A stretch of 64,000 nt of DNA from Deltaproteobacteria bacterium (lineage in GTDB: Bacteria > Desulfobacterota > GWC2-55-46), in the NCBI GenBank assembly GCA_020846435.1, contig JADLDY010000004.1, positions 1 to 64,000 of the forward strand, given 5' to 3'. The number at the start of each line of letters is the position of its first letter. Position 1 is the stretch's first letter. Under the pieces are notes generated by a model. That model made no database searches and was not told the DNA's origin. It saw only the letters and a program-made list of their open reading frames with translations. Shown in pieces: positions 7,469 to 16,768 of this stretch. Position numbers and translations under genes: made by a program.

Positions 7469-9532
7469 TCAGTTCGACCCGCTGGCCTTCAACAGGGTCA
7501 GCTTGGCGTGAGACTTCTTTTTAGGTTCAAAGGTCCTGACCTCGGCTTCAGCGTGGGAAGATATCTTGAAGTTCGAGACAAGGTCCTTCAATTCGGTCGC
7601 GAGGCGCGCCATCTCGTTCGTGGCGTTCGCTACTTCCCCTATGGCTGAAACGTTGGATTTGGCCACTTCGGCTATCGAGTCCATGTTCCTTGATATCTCG
7701 TCAGTGGTCGAGCTCTGCTCTTCAGCCGAGGTCGCGATGTGGCTGATCATGTCGGTGACGTTCTCTACTCCGCTCACTATCTGCTTCAACGCGTCTCCGG
7801 CCTGGTTCGCGAGAGTCACGCCGTTTTCGACCTTCTGCGTGCCCTCTCCCATCGCTTCGACTGCCTTGCCGGTCTCGGACTGTATGGTGTTGATCATGCC
7901 GCTTATTTCCTTGGTAGCCTTGGTCGTCCTTTCAGCGAGCTTTCTTACCTCGTCCGCGACTACCGCGAAGCCCCTGCCCTGCTCTCCGGCCCTCGCGGCC
8001 TCTATCGCCGCGTTCAGGGCGAGGAGGTTGGTCTGGTCGGCTATGTCGTTGATGACAGAGACGATGGTGCCAATCTCTTCCGAGCTTCTGCCGAGTTTCT
8101 TTATGGTCTCGGCGGTTATCTCGGTAGACTCGGAGACTTCCTGCATCGCGGTTATGGCCTGCTCGACGACCTTGCCGCCGTCGAGAGCTATATGCTGGGC
8201 GCTCCTCGCCGACTCGGAGACCTGCTGTGAGTTCTTGGCGACCTCTATGACAGTCGCGTTCATCTCCTCCATGGCGGTCGCGACCTGCGCGGTCTGGCCT
8301 GACTGCCTGTCAGCGCCCTCGGCTATCTGAGTTGATGAGGCTGAGAGCTGCTCGGAGGCGGAAGCGAGGAGGGCCGACGAATCGGCTATCCTGCCGATGA
8401 CGGTGGAGACCTGGACAGCCATAGCGTCGACGCTGTCGCCAAGCATGCCTACCTCGTCCTTTATCTCCTTGCCGAGGAAATGGACCTTTATATTAGCCCT
8501 GCTGGTGAGGTCTCCGTTCGTGAAGTCCTCGACTGTCTCCTTGATCCTGACCAGAGGCGTTATCATGTGCTTGTTGGTCGACCACATGAAGAACACCGCC
8601 ATCGCAATAGAGATGATGATGGTGACGGCCATTATCGCTATGCCCTGGAAAGCGCCGCTCCTCGCGTTGGCGGAGATGACCTTGGTCAGCTCCTCGCAGG
8701 CCGCGACGACCTGAGGAGTGTGCACGCTGGAGAGGTTGTTGACCTTGGCGGCGAAAACGACCTTGTTCTTCATGCCTGCGTCGACGAGCTCTTTTCTCTT
8801 GGCCCAGAGCTCCTCTATCGCGCCGACCTTGCCGCTAAGTCCACCGTTCAGGGCGCGCAAGCCGAGTGTAGCGGAGCCGTACTTGAGGCCGCTCAAAGTT
8901 TCCTCAAATTCCTTCATGTTCTTGCTGATGATGGTCGTTATCTCATCGAGCTCGTAGTTGGTCCTCGAATAGCGCTCCATCAGGTACGAGAGGTTCACAG
9001 CCTTCATCCTCAGGGCGCCGGTCATGTCTATGTTCCTCAAGTAGGAAGGGTCCTTCAATGCCGACATTCCGTTGACGACCTCGTTGAGCCTGTCTACAAT
9101 CGGGTAGGTCGACTTCTCAAGCTCTATCATCGTAATGCTCAAGGCGTCTCCGGCTTCCATCGCCTCGTCGAGAGAGACCCTCATGGACTCCCATTCCTCG
9201 CTGACCTTGTCGAGGCTCGCCAGAGCTGAAGAGTCTTTCACGGCCGGCAGGTCCGCAGTCCCGGTCCTGAGCGACTCGACGATCTTTCCGAACTCGGCCT
9301 TTTGCGCCTGGAATACGGCCTCCTGCTCCTCTTCGCCGTTCATTATGTGGCGGTTGAGCACATAGTTGATCTCCACAGCCCTCTTCTTGAGGTCGCCCGC
9401 GGTTTCCACCTGCGCGTACTTTTTGCTCATGCCTCCTACGAGGAGATAGAGTATCGGCAGCTGTATGACGAACAGCAGTATCAAAAAGGCGTAGCTGCCT
9501 ATAAACCTTGTCTTGATTGAATTGAGATTCAT
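7469..9532 (-). CDS. Methyl-accepting chemotaxis protein with a large periplasmic helical sensor
   Basis: The 687-residue transducer has a membrane helix at about 10-32, a helical periplasmic region of about 260 residues, a second membrane helix at about 297-318 ([19 protein letters not shown]), HAMP, and a cytoplasmic coiled coil. The hairpin tip is intact ([20 protein letters not shown]). The sensor is roughly twice the size of a four-helix-bundle domain, suggesting a helical bimodular (HBM-like) type. The ligand is unknown. No C-terminal NWETF-like pentapeptide is present (it ends KASGSN). It lies 13 bases after cheW. Confidence 0.95.
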   Translation of the reverse strand: MNLNSIKTRFIGSYAFLILLFVIQLPILYLLVGGMSKKYAQVETAGDLKKRAVEINYVLNRHIMNGEEEQEAVFQAQKAEFGKIVESLRTGTADLPAVKDSSALASLDKVSEEWESMRVSLDEAMEAGDALSITMIELEKSTYPIVDRLNEVVNGMSALKDPSYLRNIDMTGALRMKAVNLSYLMERYSRTNYELDEITTIISKNMKEFEETLSGLKYGSATLGLRALNGGLSGKVGAIEELWAKRKELVDAGMKNKVVFAAKVNNLSSVHTPQVVAACEELTKVISANARSGAFQGIAIMAVTIIISIAMAVFFMWSTNKHMITPLVRIKETVEDFTNGDLTSRANIKVHFLGKEIKDEVGMLGDSVDAMAVQVSTVIGRIADSSALLASASEQLSASSTQIAEGADRQSGQTAQVATAMEEMNATVIEVAKNSQQVSESARSAQHIALDGGKVVEQAITAMQEVSESTEITAETIKKLGRSSEEIGTIVSVINDIADQTNLLALNAAIEAARAGEQGRGFAVVADEVRKLAERTTKATKEISGMINTIQSETGKAVEAMGEGTQKVENGVTLANQAGDALKQIVSGVENVTDMISHIATSAEEQSSTTDEISRNMDSIAEVAKSNVSAIGEVANATNEMARLATELKDLVSNFKISSHAEAEVRTFEPKKKSHAKLTLLKASGSN

Positions 9533-9545
9533 CCTGGCCTCCGTT

Positions 9546-10025
9546 TTATGCTACCAGGCCGAGAGCGTCTCTCTCGGTCCTGGTAAGAATCTTCTCGACG
9601 TCCAGCAGAATAAGGAGCCTGCCGTCGAGCTTGCCAACTCCCTTTATGTAATCCGATTCCGCGCCGGTCACTAAGGCAGGCGCCGGTTCAACAGTGTCAG
9701 CCGGGAGCCTCAGGACCTCGGAGACCGCGTCGACCTTGAGCCCTACTGTCCTGTTGTCGACGTCGACGACAATTATCCTCGTCTCGTTGGTGCGCTCGCC
9801 GGTCGGCAGCCCGAACCTCTGGCGCAGGTCAAGGACCGGTATGACCCTGCCGCGGAGGTTTATTACGCCGTCTACGAAGTCCGGCGTCCTTGGCACCCTT
9901 GTGAGTTCCATGTGCCGGATTATCTCCTGCACCCTCAGTATGTCCAGGGAGAATTCCTCGTTGCCGAGCCTGAATGTGACGAGCTGGAGCAGTTCCTTGG
10001 AGTCCAAATCCTTTTTCAGATCCAT
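9546..10025 (-). CDS. cheW: Chemotaxis coupling protein CheW
   Basis: This 159-residue single CheW domain includes [20 protein letters not shown] near the N-terminus and the core [20 protein letters not shown] (about 70-89). It links the MCP encoded next door to CheA (12773-14467). It is separated from motB by a probable terminator and has its own sigma-28-like promoter, so the receptor and coupler appear to be made late, after FliA is freed. Confidence 0.97.
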   Translation of the reverse strand: MDLKKDLDSKELLQLVTFRLGNEEFSLDILRVQEIIRHMELTRVPRTPDFVDGVINLRGRVIPVLDLRQRFGLPTGERTNETRIIVVDVDNRTVGLKVDAVSEVLRLPADTVEPAPALVTGAESDYIKGVGKLDGRLLILLDVEKILTRTERDALGLVA

Positions 10026-10077
10026 CCGTGAAACCTCCTTTTGAAGCGCGCTGTCAAAATCTGTTCGTGTAAAAAAC

Positions 10078-10105
10078 TATTCGGAAAATTCCTGACAGAA
10101 CTTAA
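10078..10105 (-). promoter_or_regulatory. Probable sigma-28 promoter for cheW-mcp-HDOD
   Basis: The minus strand reads TTAAGTTC (10098-10105), 12 bases, then TCCGAATA (10078-10085). Against TAAAGTTT/GCCGATAA it matches 6 of 8 and 5 of 8, with the same 12-base spacer as the flgM promoter. It lies between a probable motB terminator and cheW. It is weaker than the flgM site. Confidence 0.5.
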
Positions 10106-10109
10106 GGTT

Positions 10110-10139
10110 TATTTTAAAAGCGCGGCTTTTCTGAACCGC
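10110..10139 (-). terminator. Possible terminator after motB
   Basis: On the minus strand GCGGTT (10134-10139) can pair with AAGCCGC (10122-10128), including one G-T pair, and GCTTTTAAAAT follows. The stem is short and the T-run is broken, so it may be leaky. Confidence 0.4.
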
Positions 10140-10145
10140 TGTAGC

Positions 10146-10865
10146 CTAAAGTTCGACCGAGTCTCCGTTCAAAACCATAATGTCGACCCGTCTGTTCTTG
10201 AACCTGCCAGAGGGCGTGTCGTTAGTGTCAAGCGGCCTGTACTCTCCGAAGCCGAGTGCAGAGAGCTTTTTGGGCTCGTAGCCGTGCTCGGCGATGAGAT
10301 ACTTGAGTATGCTTATAGCCCTCCCGCTCGAGAGATCCCAGTTAGTGGGAAAGCGGGCCGTGTTCACAGGCACGTTGTCGGTGTGCCCTTCTATCCTTAT
10401 GCTGTTCGGCAGGTCCTTGAGGACAGAGGCTACCTCGTCGATGACCGGAAGCCCTTCTTTCATTATCTTGTCAGTGCCGGGCTCGAAGAGCATGCTCTCT
10501 GATATGCGTATCGTTATCCTGTTCTCTTCCGCGATGAGTGTGAGTTTCTTGTCGACCTCGAGCTCTCTGAGCGCGGCCTGTATCTTCTGGTAGTTGTTGG
10601 TGAACATGTCCTTGAACTCATCGGAGACATGGGAGCGCTGCTCTTTTACGAACTTCGGCCCTTCCTGAAGCTTTGTCGAGGTGAACATGGTGGGGTTGAA
10701 GGCGATGGCCAGAGAATCGCTCAATACCCTGAACTTGCCCTCGTTCACCGAGGAGATGGCGTACATGCTCACGAAAAAGGCGAACAGCAGCGTTATGAAG
10801 TCCGCGTAGGAGACGAGCCAGCGCTCGTGGTTTTCATGCTCCTCGTGTTTTTTCTTCCTCGCCAT
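10146..10865 (-). CDS. motB: Flagellar stator protein MotB
   Basis: Taken from the ATG at 10865 (GGAG 5 bases upstream), this 239-residue protein has a basic N-terminus, one membrane helix with the ion-carrying aspartate D22 (SYADFITLLFAFF) and a C-terminal OmpA-like peptidoglycan-binding domain (IRIEGHTDNVPVN, then LSALGFGEYRPL). An upstream TTG would add five residues. Together with MotA it forms the torque-generating stator. Sequence alone does not settle whether H+ or Na+ is used. It is the last gene of the long fliL-to-motB unit. Confidence 0.95.
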   Translation of the reverse strand: MARKKKHEEHENHERWLVSYADFITLLFAFFVSMYAISSVNEGKFRVLSDSLAIAFNPTMFTSTKLQEGPKFVKEQRSHVSDEFKDMFTNNYQKIQAALRELEVDKKLTLIAEENRITIRISESMLFEPGTDKIMKEGLPVIDEVASVLKDLPNSIRIEGHTDNVPVNTARFPTNWDLSSGRAISILKYLIAEHGYEPKKLSALGFGEYRPLDTNDTPSGRFKNRRVDIMVLNGDSVEL

Positions 10866-10910
10866 ACAGTCTCCACGCAAAGGGCTCTTGAACGCGGCGC
10901 CCCTTTGTTC

Positions 10911-11669
10911 TTATTTTTTCTTCTGCGATTCCCTGAGGAAGCCGACGAGTTTTTCTTCGACCCTCCTCGGGTTCTCACCTTCTGAAAGGGCTATAAGGCC
11001 TTCCACCATCATCTCCTGCAGAATGACCTGCTCTCTTATCTTGAGCTTCATCTTTCCGGCCAGAGGCAGGTAGAGGAGGTTCGCGGTGCCGACGCCGTAG
11101 ACAGTAGCGACGAAGGCGACGGCGATGCCAGCGCCGAGCTTCTGCGGGTCAGCGAGGTTTTCCATGACGTGAATGAGACCCATTACCGCGCCGAGTATGC
11201 CAATGGTCGGAGCGTAGCCTCCGGCCGACTCAAAGACCTTGGTCGATGTCAGGTTATACTCTTCCGAGTGGCTTATCTCGATCTCGAGAATCTCCCTCGT
11301 GAGCTTGGGCTCCGTGCCGTCGACGACGAGCTGGAGGCCCTTGCGCAGGAACGGGTCTTCTATTTTTCTGATGCTTGTCTCAAGCGCAAGAAGACCGTCC
11401 TTTCTCGCTACCGTAGCAAGCTCGGAGATGAGCTTTATGGTCTTGTTCGGGTCGCCTGTGCTGTTGAAGAGAGCCAGCCTGGCGTTCTTCAAAGAAAGGA
11501 TGAAGGTCGACATCGGGTAGTTCACGAGGACAGCGCCGATGGTTCCGCCGAGCACGATGATTGCGGCTGTGAACTGCATGATGGAATGCATGGAGCCGCC
11601 CTCAAGGATCTGGCCTCCAAGTATCGCTCCGAAACCTATGACAAGCCCTAATATTGTCAGTATATCCAT
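10911..11669 (-). CDS. motA: Flagellar stator protein MotA/PomA family
   Basis: The 252-residue protein has four membrane segments (about 5-20, 30-50, 148-168 and 180-200), the two-plus-two layout of MotA/PomA. Its N-terminus MDILTILGLVIGFGAILGG resembles the shorter PomA-like branch rather than enterobacterial MotA. The cytoplasmic loop between the second and third segments is rich in charge. It lies one base after cheB and is followed by motB after a gap of about 45 bases. Confidence 0.95.
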   Translation of the reverse strand: MDILTILGLVIGFGAILGGQILEGGSMHSIMQFTAAIIVLGGTIGAVLVNYPMSTFILSLKNARLALFNSTGDPNKTIKLISELATVARKDGLLALETSIRKIEDPFLRKGLQLVVDGTEPKLTREILEIEISHSEEYNLTSTKVFESAGGYAPTIGILGAVMGLIHVMENLADPQKLGAGIAVAFVATVYGVGTANLLYLPLAGKMKLKIREQVILQEMMVEGLIALSEGENPRRVEEKLVGFLRESQKKK

Positions 11670-11670
11670 G

Positions 11671-12759
11671 TCAGATCATGTTCACGATCTCGGCGGCTAT
11701 CAGCTCGAGCGGGGCTATCTTGTCAGCAAGCCCAGCGTCAATGACAGCCTTTGGCATACCGTAGACCGTGCACGTCTCCTCGTTCTGGGCGAGAGTCTTG
11801 CCGCCCTTTTCCTTTATCAACCTCATGCCTTCCCTGCCGTCATGTCCCATGCCGGTGAGGATCACGCCCATCGACCTGCCCGGGTAGCTCTCTGCGACCG
11901 AAGTCATGCAGACGTCGACGCACGGCTTGTAAAGGGCGTTTTTGGGCTCGTCGTCTATGTGGACATAAAAATCCATGAGCCCCTTTCTCCTTATCTTTGT
12001 CTGAGAGCCGCCTGGCGACAGAAGTATCTGCCCGGGGCGTACCTTCTCGCCGTGTTCCGCTTCCTTGACGCCAAGGTTACACAGGCCATTGAGCCTTTCA
12101 GCGAACGCGCCTGTAAAAGCTCTCGGCATGTGGACAGCAACAAGAAACGCCGTGGTGAGCCCGCCGGGTAGCTTTGAGAGGACCTCCTGGAGAGCCCTCG
12201 GCCCGCCGGTTGATGCCCCGATCGCGACAAAGGCCATCTTCTGCGTGGCAAAGCTCTTCTTCGCAGGCATGGTCAGGGCCGCAGAGAGATCGCGCGCAGA
12301 AGAAGCGTTGACTGCCTGCGCCGTCTTATTCGCTGTGCGAAGGGAGGTAAAGTAATGCTTCCTCCTTGAGACGGCCTTGATCTTTCCTACGAGCTCCTCC
12401 TGTATCTTCATCAGATCAAGGGCGGAGGTCGTGAGGTTTTTTGAAATGAAGTCCGCGGCTCCCTTGTCGAGCGCCTCGAAAGTGGCTTTCGCGCCTTCAA
12501 CGGTCAATGAGCTGACCATTATTATGGGCGTCGGCATCTGCTCCATGATGCGCTCGGTAGCTTCCAGACCGTTGAGCCTGGGCATCTCGATGTCCATGGT
12601 GATGACGTCGGGCTTGAGAGCAAGGGCCATCTCGACGCCTTCGGAGCCGTCCCTCGCCACGCCGACAACCTCGACCTCGCGGCTGTCCTCGAGCATCTGC
12701 CTTATTACGCGGCGCATGAAGGCCGAGTCGTCTACTATCAGAACCTTTATGAGTGACAA
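11671..12759 (-). CDS. cheB: Chemotaxis methylesterase/deamidase CheB
   Basis: The 362-residue protein has an N-terminal receiver (VLIVDDSAFMR; phospho-Asp in ITMDIEMP) and a C-terminal methylesterase domain with the catalytic Ser in GASTGGPRAL, the His in VAVHMP and the Asp in LTGMGHDGREGM. It removes methyl groups added by CheR from MCPs. The start appears to be TTG at 12759 with AGGAG six to seven bases upstream. No ATG lies close to the conserved N-terminus. It follows cheA by 13 bases. No cheD is present in the window. Confidence 0.96.
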   Translation of the reverse strand: MSLIKVLIVDDSAFMRRVIRQMLEDSREVEVVGVARDGSEGVEMALALKPDVITMDIEMPRLNGLEATERIMEQMPTPIIMVSSLTVEGAKATFEALDKGAADFISKNLTTSALDLMKIQEELVGKIKAVSRRKHYFTSLRTANKTAQAVNASSARDLSAALTMPAKKSFATQKMAFVAIGASTGGPRALQEVLSKLPGGLTTAFLVAVHMPRAFTGAFAERLNGLCNLGVKEAEHGEKVRPGQILLSPGGSQTKIRRKGLMDFYVHIDDEPKNALYKPCVDVCMTSVAESYPGRSMGVILTGMGHDGREGMRLIKEKGGKTLAQNEETCTVYGMPKAVIDAGLADKIAPLELIAAEIVNMI

Positions 12760-12772
12760 TGGAATCTCCTGG

Positions 12773-14467
12773 TCAGTGTACGTACGCGCGCTGGACCGAT
12801 GTCAGAAGCCCGGCCATGTCGAGTATCAGTATGACGTTGCCGTCTCCTGTTATGCAGGCTCCCGCCACGCCCTCGGTGCCCTTGAGGTACTCGCCCATTG
12901 ACTTCATCACTATCTCTTCCTGGCCGTGGAGCCTGTCCACGAGTATGCCGAAGTGCTTCTCGCCGATGCCAATTATGACGATGTACTTCCATTCGCCCCT
13001 GTCAGAGCCGGATTTGCCGTCGACGAGGCTGCCGAGCCTTACAACAGGGTAGATCCTGTCCCTTATGTTTATTACCTCGCGCCCCTCGACCGTCCTTATC
13101 TCTTCGGCCGTGACCCTTATGTTCTCAGTGACGTTCGACAGGGGTATTCCGTACACCTCTCCGCCGGCTTCAACTGTAAGCGCCTGTATGATGGCAAGAG
13201 TGAGTGGGAGCCTGAAGGTTATGCGCGTGCCCTTGCCTACCTCTGAATCTATCGTGATGGTGCCGTTGATCCTCGATATGTTCGTCTTGACGACGTCCAT
13301 GCCGACGCCCCTGCCTGATATGCTGCTCACGGCCTTGGCGGTCGAGAACCCAGGGATGAATATTATGTTGAACGCGTCGCTTCTGGAGAGCTTTTCAGCC
13401 TCTTCGGCGAGCATGAGCCCTTTTTCAACGGCCGACCTCTTCAAGGCCTCGGGGTCCATGCCCTTGCCGTCGTCGCTCACGGAGACTACGATATTGCGGC
13501 CCTCCTGGTAAGCCTTGAGCTCGACACGGCCGCATCTCGGCTTGCCCTTTGCCTCTCTTTCGGCGGGCATCTCCATGCCGTGGTCGATGGCGTTCCTGAC
13601 TATGTGCACGAGAGGGTCGCCGATCTCTTCTATGACCGTCTTGTCAAGCTCGGTCTCTTCTCCTGATATGTGAAGCTCTACTTCCTTGTCCATCTGCCTT
13701 GCAAGGTCTCTTACCATCCTGGGAAACTTGTTGAAGACCTTCGCGATGGGCTGCATCCTCATCTTCATGACGGCAAGCTGAAGGTCAGTCGTGACGAGAT
13801 CGAGCTGGGCTATCGCCTCATTGACATGAGTATGCAGATCTGAATCCTGGGCGCTGTCCGAAAACTTGCCGCCGAGCCTCATCAGCCTGTTCCTGGAGAG
13901 CACCAGCTCTCCGGCAAGGTTGAGGACTGAATCGAGGCGCTCGATGTCAACCCTTATTGACTGCTCCCTGGCCACGCCGACTTCCTCAGGCCTGGCCTGC
14001 CTGTGTTCATCCTCGCTCTCGCCTGTTTTCCCGGAGGCCTGCGAGGCTTCCCCTGGCTCGTCTTCCTTGAACCTGCCCTCGAGTATCTCCGTGAGGAGAG
14101 CTATCGTGGGCTTCAAGTCCTCTTCCCTGTTGTTACGTTCCTTGATGTTATTGAGTATGAGCTTTATGAGATCTACCGACTTGAGGATAGTGTCCATGAT
14201 GCCGGACGAGACCTTCATCTCGCCCTTGCGCAGCTTGTTCAGGACGTCCTCGGTGCAATGGGTAATGTCAACCATCTGCTGGAAGCCCAGGAATCCGGCC
14301 GCGCCCTTGATGGTATGGATCGACCTGAATATGTCGTTGAGAAGAGCGGTGTCGTTCGGCTGCTTCTCCAGGTCTATGAACTTCTGGTCGAGCTGCTCGA
14401 GCGATTCCGTCGCCTCGACCAGAAAGTCATTTATAATGTCATCCATCTCATCAGCTTGAAAACTCAT
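12773..14467 (-). CDS. cheA: Chemotaxis histidine kinase CheA lacking the P2 domain
   Basis: The 564-residue kinase has an Hpt (P1) domain with phospho-acceptor H51 (RSIHTIKGAAGFLG). A charged linker (about 130-170) follows where the P2 CheY-docking domain would be. Then come P3 dimerisation (RLDSVLNLAGELVLSRNRL), the ATPase (N box HIVRNAIDHGME, DDGKGMDP, GRGVGMDVVKTNI) and a CheW-like P5. At 564 residues it is about 90 shorter than E. coli CheA, and the missing part corresponds to P2. It lies 16 bases after cheZ and feeds CheY, CheB and possibly the lone receiver at 15536-15898. Confidence 0.97.
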   Translation of the reverse strand: MSFQADEMDDIINDFLVEATESLEQLDQKFIDLEKQPNDTALLNDIFRSIHTIKGAAGFLGFQQMVDITHCTEDVLNKLRKGEMKVSSGIMDTILKSVDLIKLILNNIKERNNREEDLKPTIALLTEILEGRFKEDEPGEASQASGKTGESEDEHRQARPEEVGVAREQSIRVDIERLDSVLNLAGELVLSRNRLMRLGGKFSDSAQDSDLHTHVNEAIAQLDLVTTDLQLAVMKMRMQPIAKVFNKFPRMVRDLARQMDKEVELHISGEETELDKTVIEEIGDPLVHIVRNAIDHGMEMPAEREAKGKPRCGRVELKAYQEGRNIVVSVSDDGKGMDPEALKRSAVEKGLMLAEEAEKLSRSDAFNIIFIPGFSTAKAVSSISGRGVGMDVVKTNISRINGTITIDSEVGKGTRITFRLPLTLAIIQALTVEAGGEVYGIPLSNVTENIRVTAEEIRTVEGREVINIRDRIYPVVRLGSLVDGKSGSDRGEWKYIVIIGIGEKHFGILVDRLHGQEEIVMKSMGEYLKGTEGVAGACITGDGNVILILDMAGLLTSVQRAYVH

Positions 14468-14483
14468 GTCGCGCCCCCGCTTG

Positions 14484-15065
14484 TTAAGCCCCTAATTCCT
14501 TAAGAAGCCTGTCAACGATATCCTGGTTTATCGGCATCTCATTTTTGCCAGCTCCTGTTCCAGCCGCGTCCTTGATATCAATTCCTTCGAGCCCAAAGCT
14601 CAAAGCCATCTCAAGGAGCTTTTTCTCGACGACCGCGAGAGAGCCTATGACCTTCTTGAGCTTCTGACCGGTCAGATCCTGGAAAGACATGCTGGCGAAT
14701 ATGTCCATCATCTCGCTTCTTGTCTTGATATTGACCGCCTGAAGGTCGTTTATGAGCGTCTGGCCTTCTTCGAGCCCGGCCGCACCTGATCTCGCAGCCC
14801 ATTCAGAAAGCCTCTTCAGGACGGCATCAGCCCTCTCCTGCTCGGACATGAGCCCCTCGAGGATGGTCATTATCTTGTTGGCCGCGTTCTCGAGCTCTCC
14901 GGTCACGGCGCTGAGCTGGTTGGAAGCCTCGGGGAACCTCTCCGAGCCGATCTTCACCGTCGTCTCAAGGTTGTCTATGCCCTGCCTGGTCTTGTCAATG
15001 AAGCTCGCGAGGCTCGAGAGCTCTTCGCGGAGCTTGTTTAACACTTCGTTCAGGTTACCGCTCAT
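14484..15065 (-). CDS. cheZ: CheY-P phosphatase CheZ
   Basis: This 193-residue helical protein carries the CheZ catalytic motif SFQDLTGQ at 127-134. D130 and Q134 correspond to the Asp and Gln of E. coli CheZ that contact CheY and position water. It is a little shorter than E. coli CheZ (214). CheZ removes phosphate from CheY to end the motor signal. It lies between cheY and cheA. Confidence 0.93.
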   Translation of the reverse strand: MSGNLNEVLNKLREELSSLASFIDKTRQGIDNLETTVKIGSERFPEASNQLSAVTGELENAANKIMTILEGLMSEQERADAVLKRLSEWAARSGAAGLEEGQTLINDLQAVNIKTRSEMMDIFASMSFQDLTGQKLKKVIGSLAVVEKKLLEMALSFGLEGIDIKDAAGTGAGKNEMPINQDIVDRLLKELGA

Positions 15066-15111
15066 TATTATATTCCCTCCTGGGATTCAATATTTTTATT
15101 GGACGGACCTG

Positions 15112-15501
15112 TCAGGCGTTGACCTTTTGGAGGATGATGTCTATCCTGTCCTTGAGGGCGGCGGCCGTGAACGGCTTTACTATGTAGTTGTTGACGCCGG
15201 CGGCGACAGCGGTCACGACGTTTTCCTTCGCCGCCTCCGCAGTGACCATCAGCACCGGCGTATTTTTAAGCACTTCGTCCTGCCTTATGGCCTTGAGGAG
15301 CTCAATTCCGGGCATGTTCGGCATGTTCCAGTCGGTCACGACAAAGTCGAACTTGGAGGATTTGAGCTTCTCGAGCGCCGTCGAGCCGTCGTCAGCCTCG
15401 TCGACGTTGTTGTAGCCGATCTCGCGCAGGATGTTCCTTATTATCCTTCTCATGGTCGAGAAGTCGTCGACTACAAGTATCTTCATGTTCTGGTCAAGCA
15501 T
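15112..15501 (-). CDS. cheY: Chemotaxis response regulator CheY
   Basis: This 129-residue single receiver domain has D12, D13, D57, T87 and K109 at the same numbering as E. coli CheY, with VVTDWNMPNMPG around the acceptor. Phosphorylated by CheA, it binds FliM (27209-28198) at the switch. Its location directly upstream of cheZ and cheA supports it as the motor-binding CheY rather than the second receiver next door. Confidence 0.97.
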   Translation of the reverse strand: MLDQNMKILVVDDFSTMRRIIRNILREIGYNNVDEADDGSTALEKLKSSKFDFVVTDWNMPNMPGIELLKAIRQDEVLKNTPVLMVTAEAAKENVVTAVAAGVNNYIVKPFTAAALKDRIDIILQKVNA

Positions 15502-15535
15502 TTTGCCTCCTTCATAATTCAGCGTTGTCGCCGTA

Positions 15536-15898
15536 TTAGATCAGTTTTTCTATTTCATACAAAAGCCTCTGCGGGGATATCGGCTTGGAAAGATAGGTCG
15601 TGACGCCGGCTTCCAGCCCGGCCTTGCGGTCAGCGTCTCCTGCCTCGGTTGTCACCATGATTATCGGTATCTCTTTTGTCAGGTCCTGCCCCCTGAGGCT
15701 CTTCGAGAGCTCGTAGCCGTCCATCTGCGGCATGTTGAGGTCAGTGACTATGAGGTCGACCGGGTTTGCGGCAATCACCTCGAGCGCCTCAATACCGTTT
15801 GTGGCGCTTATTATTTTGTAGCCCCGTTCCCTGATTATGTAGGACAGGAGCTTTCTGGTCGTGTCGCAGTCGTCGACTACCATTATTTTCTTTTCCAT
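15536..15898 (-). CDS. Second single-domain response regulator
   Basis: This 120-residue receiver has the acidic pair D9/D10, acceptor D53 (VTDLNMPQMDG), T83 and K105, all intact. It lies between cheR and cheY, each within about 40 bases. It is less CheY-like on the FliM-binding face than the neighbour, so it may be a phosphate sink, which occurs in several multi-CheY systems, or a CheY acting on another target. This distinction is inference. Confidence 0.9.
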   Translation of the reverse strand: MEKKIMVVDDCDTTRKLLSYIIRERGYKIISATNGIEALEVIAANPVDLIVTDLNMPQMDGYELSKSLRGQDLTKEIPIIMVTTEAGDADRKAGLEAGVTTYLSKPISPQRLLYEIEKLI

Positions 15899-15910
15899 CT
15901 CTGACGCACC

Positions 15911-16768
15911 TCAAACTTTTTGATAGACCACCGAACGCTCGATGCTTACAGGCCTGAACAGCCTTGTTATATTGTGAAGCGACTCCGAGAAGCCGACAAA
16001 AAGATAGCCGCCCTTATTGAGGCTGTCGTACAGGTGCGCTATAACTTTTTTCTTCGAGTTGTCGTCGAAGTATATGAGCACGTTCCTGCAGAAGATTATG
16101 TCAATGCCCCTGACCATGCGCATCTCTATCGGGTCCATCAGGTTTATCTTCCTGTACCTCACGAGGTCGCGCACTTTTTTCGTGGCCGTGTAGCTCTCAC
16201 CCGAAGCCTGGAAGTACTTCTTCAGGTAGCTCTCAGGCGTGTTCCGGAGCGAGTACTTCTCGTAGACTCCGGCGGAAGCGGGCCTCAGGACGTTGTCGCT
16301 TATGTCGCTCGCGAGTATGTCGATGTTCCAGCCCTTTATCTGGAGTCCATCCTCAAGAAGCATCATGCCGAGCGTCAGCGGCTCTTCACCGGTAGAGCAG
16401 GCGGCGCTCCACATCTTGAGGGTCTTGCTGCCGCTTTTTTCCCTGTCCTCTATCACCTTCGGCACAACCCCGCGCCTGAAAGCCTCGAGCTGCGGGAGAT
16501 CCCTGAAAAAGCTGGTCTCGTTGGTCACAATCGAGTTGAAGAGGTTTATAATCTCTTTTTCCCGCTGGCTGTCGTAGGTAAGGAAGTAATAGTAGTCCTC
16601 GAACGATTTGAGGTTCATCTCCTCGAGACGGCGAACGAGCCTCGTCTCAAGGAAGTACTTCTTGGCTTCCGAAAAAGATATCCCGCACCTCGCGTAGATG
16701 ATGTCGCGCAGAAGCCCGAAAGTCTCGTTCGAGAGCTTGGGCTTGGTATTTATGCCGAGCGTCAGCAT
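15911..16768 (-). CDS. cheR: Chemotaxis methyltransferase CheR
   Basis: The 285-residue protein has the N-terminal all-helical CheR domain (LRDIIYARCGISFSEAKKYF) and the SAM-binding domain with WSAACSTGEEPLTLGMMLLE (about 120-139), then DIIFCRNVLIYFD. It methylates receptor glutamates using S-adenosylmethionine, opposing CheB. Its first bases overlap the end of the HEAT-repeat gene by 7, suggesting translational coupling. Confidence 0.97.
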   Translation of the reverse strand: MLTLGINTKPKLSNETFGLLRDIIYARCGISFSEAKKYFLETRLVRRLEEMNLKSFEDYYYFLTYDSQREKEIINLFNSIVTNETSFFRDLPQLEAFRRGVVPKVIEDREKSGSKTLKMWSAACSTGEEPLTLGMMLLEDGLQIKGWNIDILASDISDNVLRPASAGVYEKYSLRNTPESYLKKYFQASGESYTATKKVRDLVRYRKINLMDPIEMRMVRGIDIIFCRNVLIYFDDNSKKKVIAHLYDSLNKGGYLFVGFSESLHNITRLFRPVSIERSVVYQKV